Shown here: piece after piece, positions 59,505-61,122 of the stretch
Layout: each line of letters begins with the position of its first letter
Position numbering within the stretch: the first letter of the stretch is position 1
Assembly: GCA_044225415.1 (NCBI GenBank)
Contig: JBGAIO010000003.1
Coordinates: 1-61,122 of the forward strand
DNA from: JALORV01 sp044225415
GTDB lineage: Bacteria > Pseudomonadota > Gammaproteobacteria > Burkholderiales > Burkholderiaceae_F
Length of the DNA stretch: 61,122 nucleotides
Reading direction: 5' to 3'
The notes under the pieces: generated by a model
Told to the model about the DNA's origin: nothing
The model's database searches: none
The model's input: only the letters and a program-made list of their open reading frames with translations
Made by a program: the position numbers and the translations under genes

Positions 59505-61122
59505 TCAGCCGTCGCGGCCGATGAACCGGGTCGCCCACTTCAGCGCGCGGTCCTTCTGTCCCGCGCCTTCCGGCGCCTCGCCGCACGCGCGCACGGTTTC
59601 GCGCGGTGCTTCGAGCGACGGTCGCGGCGGACCGACGAAGTCGTTCTCGATCGCGCCGTGGTGGCGGCCGTTGGAATGCTCGTCGAGCGTGACCGACGGC
59701 TCGGCGGCCGAGCGGCGCGGTCCGAAGTTCACGCGCCAGTGCTGGCGGCCCACCGCGTTGCGCAGCAGCGCGTGAAAATCCGATCCGGGCACGGCCGGCG
59801 AGAACAGGAACCCCTGCATCAGCTGACAGCCCTGCTCGAACAGCCGGGCCATCTGGCCCTGCGTCTCGACGCCCTCGGCGACGACGCGCAGCTTCAGGCT
59901 CTTGCTCATCGCGATGATCGCCGCGACGATCGCGGCGTTGTCGCTGCTGGTCTCGAGTTCGCGCACGAAGGAGCGGTCGATCTTCAGGGTGTCGATCGGC
60001 AGTTTCTTCAGGTACGACAGTGACGAATAGCCGGTGCCGAAGTCGTCCACCGAAATGGCGACACCGAGTTCCTTCAACGACTGCAGCAGCGGCAGCGCGT
60101 GGCCGAGGTTCTGCATCAGCACGGTCTCGGTGAGCTCGAGTTCGAGCAGGCGCGCATCGAGGCAGAAGCCGGACAGCGCGGCCTGCACCGGCTCCACCAG
60201 GTTCGCGCGCTGGATATGCCGGCCGGAGATGTTGATCGACACCGGCATCGGCGGCATGCCCGCGTCGGACCACGCCACCATCTGCTTGCAGACTTCCTTT
60301 ACCGCCCATTCGGTGATCGGCACGATCAGGCCGGACTCCTCCGCCACCGTGATGAACTCGCCCGGCGGCACGAGTTCGCCGCCGCGCTTCCAGCGCATCA
60401 GCGCCTCGGCACCGACCACCGCGCCGTCGATGACGTTGACCTTGGGCTGGTAGTACATCACCAGCTCTTCACGCTCCAGGGCGCGGTGCAGCGCGGTCTC
60501 CAGCCGCCAGCGCTCGGCGGTGGCGGTGTTCATCGCGCTGGAAAAGCGCATCACGCCGTTGCGGCCGCTGTCCTTCACCGCGTACATCGCGATGTCGGCC
60601 TTGCGCAGCAGCGTGTCGACGTCGCCACCGTCGATCGGATAGGTCGCGACCCCCATCGATGCGGTAACGAAAAGCTCGTGTCCGGAGAACGAGAACGGCC
60701 GGCGCATCGTCTCGAGCAGCCGCTGCGCGACCGCCTCGATCGCCGAAGGCTCCGCGAGATCGGTGAGCAGGATCGTGAACTCGTCGCCGCCCAGGCGCGC
60801 AACGCTGTTGGCGACGGTGACGACCGGCGGCGTGGCCTGCGAGCCCGCCGCCAGGCTGCGCGTCGCGGACCCGATGCTGGGCGGCCGGCCGTTGCGCAGC
60901 GCGCCGGTGGCCTCGGCGCCGCGCGCCACGGTGTCGTTCTCGCGCACGCACTGGTGCAGGCGCTTGGCGACTTCGCGCAGCAGCTGGTCGCCCACCTGGT
61001 GGCCGAGCGTGTCGTTGATCTGCTTGAAGCGGTCGAGATCGATGAACAGCACGCCGACCGCCGAGCCCGTCGCCTTCGCGCGCTCGAGTGCCGCCTGGAA
61101 CTGGTCGCGGAAGAAGCGGCGG
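59505..61122 (-). CDS. GGDEF-EAL domain protein (cyclic di-GMP turnover), 5' end outside window
   Basis: Bifunctional-type signalling protein. GGDEF domain: LFIDLDRFKQINDTLGHQVG, then LGGDEFTILL with an intact catalytic motif, and MGVATYPIDGGDVDTLLRKA. EAL domain: GAEALMRWKRG, VAEESGLIVPITEWAV, SINISGRHIQ, ELTETVLMQN, DDFGTGYSSLSYLKKLPIDT, VVAEGVETQGQ; catalytic residues appear intact. Between ENDTVAR and SVARLGGDEF about 40 extra residues are inserted. A low-complexity tail of about 75 residues ends the protein. The N-terminal sensor region lies beyond 61122, so the input signal is unknown. Confidence 0.92.
   Translation of the reverse strand, partial: RRFFRDQFQAALERAKATGSAVGVLFIDLDRFKQINDTLGHQVGDQLLREVAKRLHQCVRENDTVARGAEATGALRNGRPPSIGSATRSLAAGSQATPPVVTVANSVARLGGDEFTILLTDLAEPSAIEAVAQRLLETMRRPFSFSGHELFVTASMGVATYPIDGGDVDTLLRKADIAMYAVKDSGRNGVMRFSSAMNTATAERWRLETALHRALEREELVMYYQPKVNVIDGAVVGAEALMRWKRGGELVPPGEFITVAEESGLIVPITEWAVKEVCKQMVAWSDAGMPPMPVSINISGRHIQRANLVEPVQAALSGFCLDARLLELELTETVLMQNLGHALPLLQSLKELGVAISVDDFGTGYSSLSYLKKLPIDTLKIDRSFVRELETSSDNAAIVAAIIAMSKSLKLRVVAEGVETQGQMARLFEQGCQLMQGFLFSPAVPGSDFHALLRNAVGRQHWRVNFGPRRSAAEPSVTLDEHSNGRHHGAIENDFVGPPRPSLEAPRETVRACGEAPEGAGQKDRALKWATRFIGRDG

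Overview
This window looks like the chromosome of a high-GC betaproteobacterium of Burkholderiales type. The inference rests on gene order as well as protein content: the division and cell-wall (dcw) cluster is followed by lpxC, an M23 peptidase, secA, argJ, a DUF815 ATPase, a MutT/ThiE-like gene, yacG, zapD, coaE, pilD-pilC-pilB, ispB, rplU-rpmA-obgE-proB, proS, ffh, pilS-pilR, ampD and nrdA. I cannot name a species.

Layout. Bases 1-6.7 kb (minus strand) hold partial nrdA with an NrdR-type box upstream, ampD, the pilus regulators pilR/pilS, a small membrane protein and a CcsA/YpjD-type membrane protein. ffh (plus) is followed by about 700 noncoding bases with REP-like elements and a quasi-palindrome of roughly 530 bp. 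From 8.8 to 15 kb come a lytic transglycosylase, proS, rppH, proB, obgE, rpmA and rplU. From 15.1 to 22.2 kb (plus) lie ispB, tRNA-Pro(CGG), pilB, pilC, pilD, coaE, zapD and yacG. From 22.2 to 31 kb (mostly minus) lie the Nudix/ThiE-like protein, DUF815 ATPase, argJ, secA, an M23 peptidase and lpxC. From 32 to 49.6 kb runs an unbroken minus-strand dcw operon: mraZ, rsmH, ftsL, ftsI, murE, murF, mraY, murD, ftsW, murG, murC, ddl, ftsQ, ftsA, ftsZ. rnpB lies just beyond it. From 50 to 61 kb is the accessory part: a receiver-kinase/NarL-type regulator pair, a pilin-like gene, an exported methyltransferase-like protein, a CadC-like regulator with TPRs, a phasin, and a TtrS/TtrR-like two-component system beside an exported cytochrome-like redox protein. 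A partial GGDEF-EAL gene runs off the right edge.

How the genes work together. The core is envelope growth and division: peptidoglycan precursor synthesis, septal synthesis, LpxC for lipid A, SecA for export, an M23 peptidase and transglycosylase for remodelling, and AmpD for recycling. Type IV pili form a second theme (PilS/PilR, PilB/PilC/PilD and a pilin-like protein). The right end is sensory and redox related.

Quality. At least nine genes, including single-copy essentials such as proS and murD, need frame changes to give full family-like proteins, and one gene carries a 14-base run of N. The simplest reading is a draft assembly with single-base indels, not gene decay. Frameshifted genes are therefore given with their full inferred extent and the break described.

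Most unusual items: (1) a 63-bp (21-codon) tandem repeat between murC and ddl in which each unit carries a Shine-Dalgarno plus ATG, with a further unit forming the N-terminus of MurD; (2) the large quasi-palindrome after ffh; (3) the TtrSR-like system, a dyad and a two-CXXCH redox protein in one block; (4) a 10-bp phased ladder of MraZ-type boxes over the dcw promoter.
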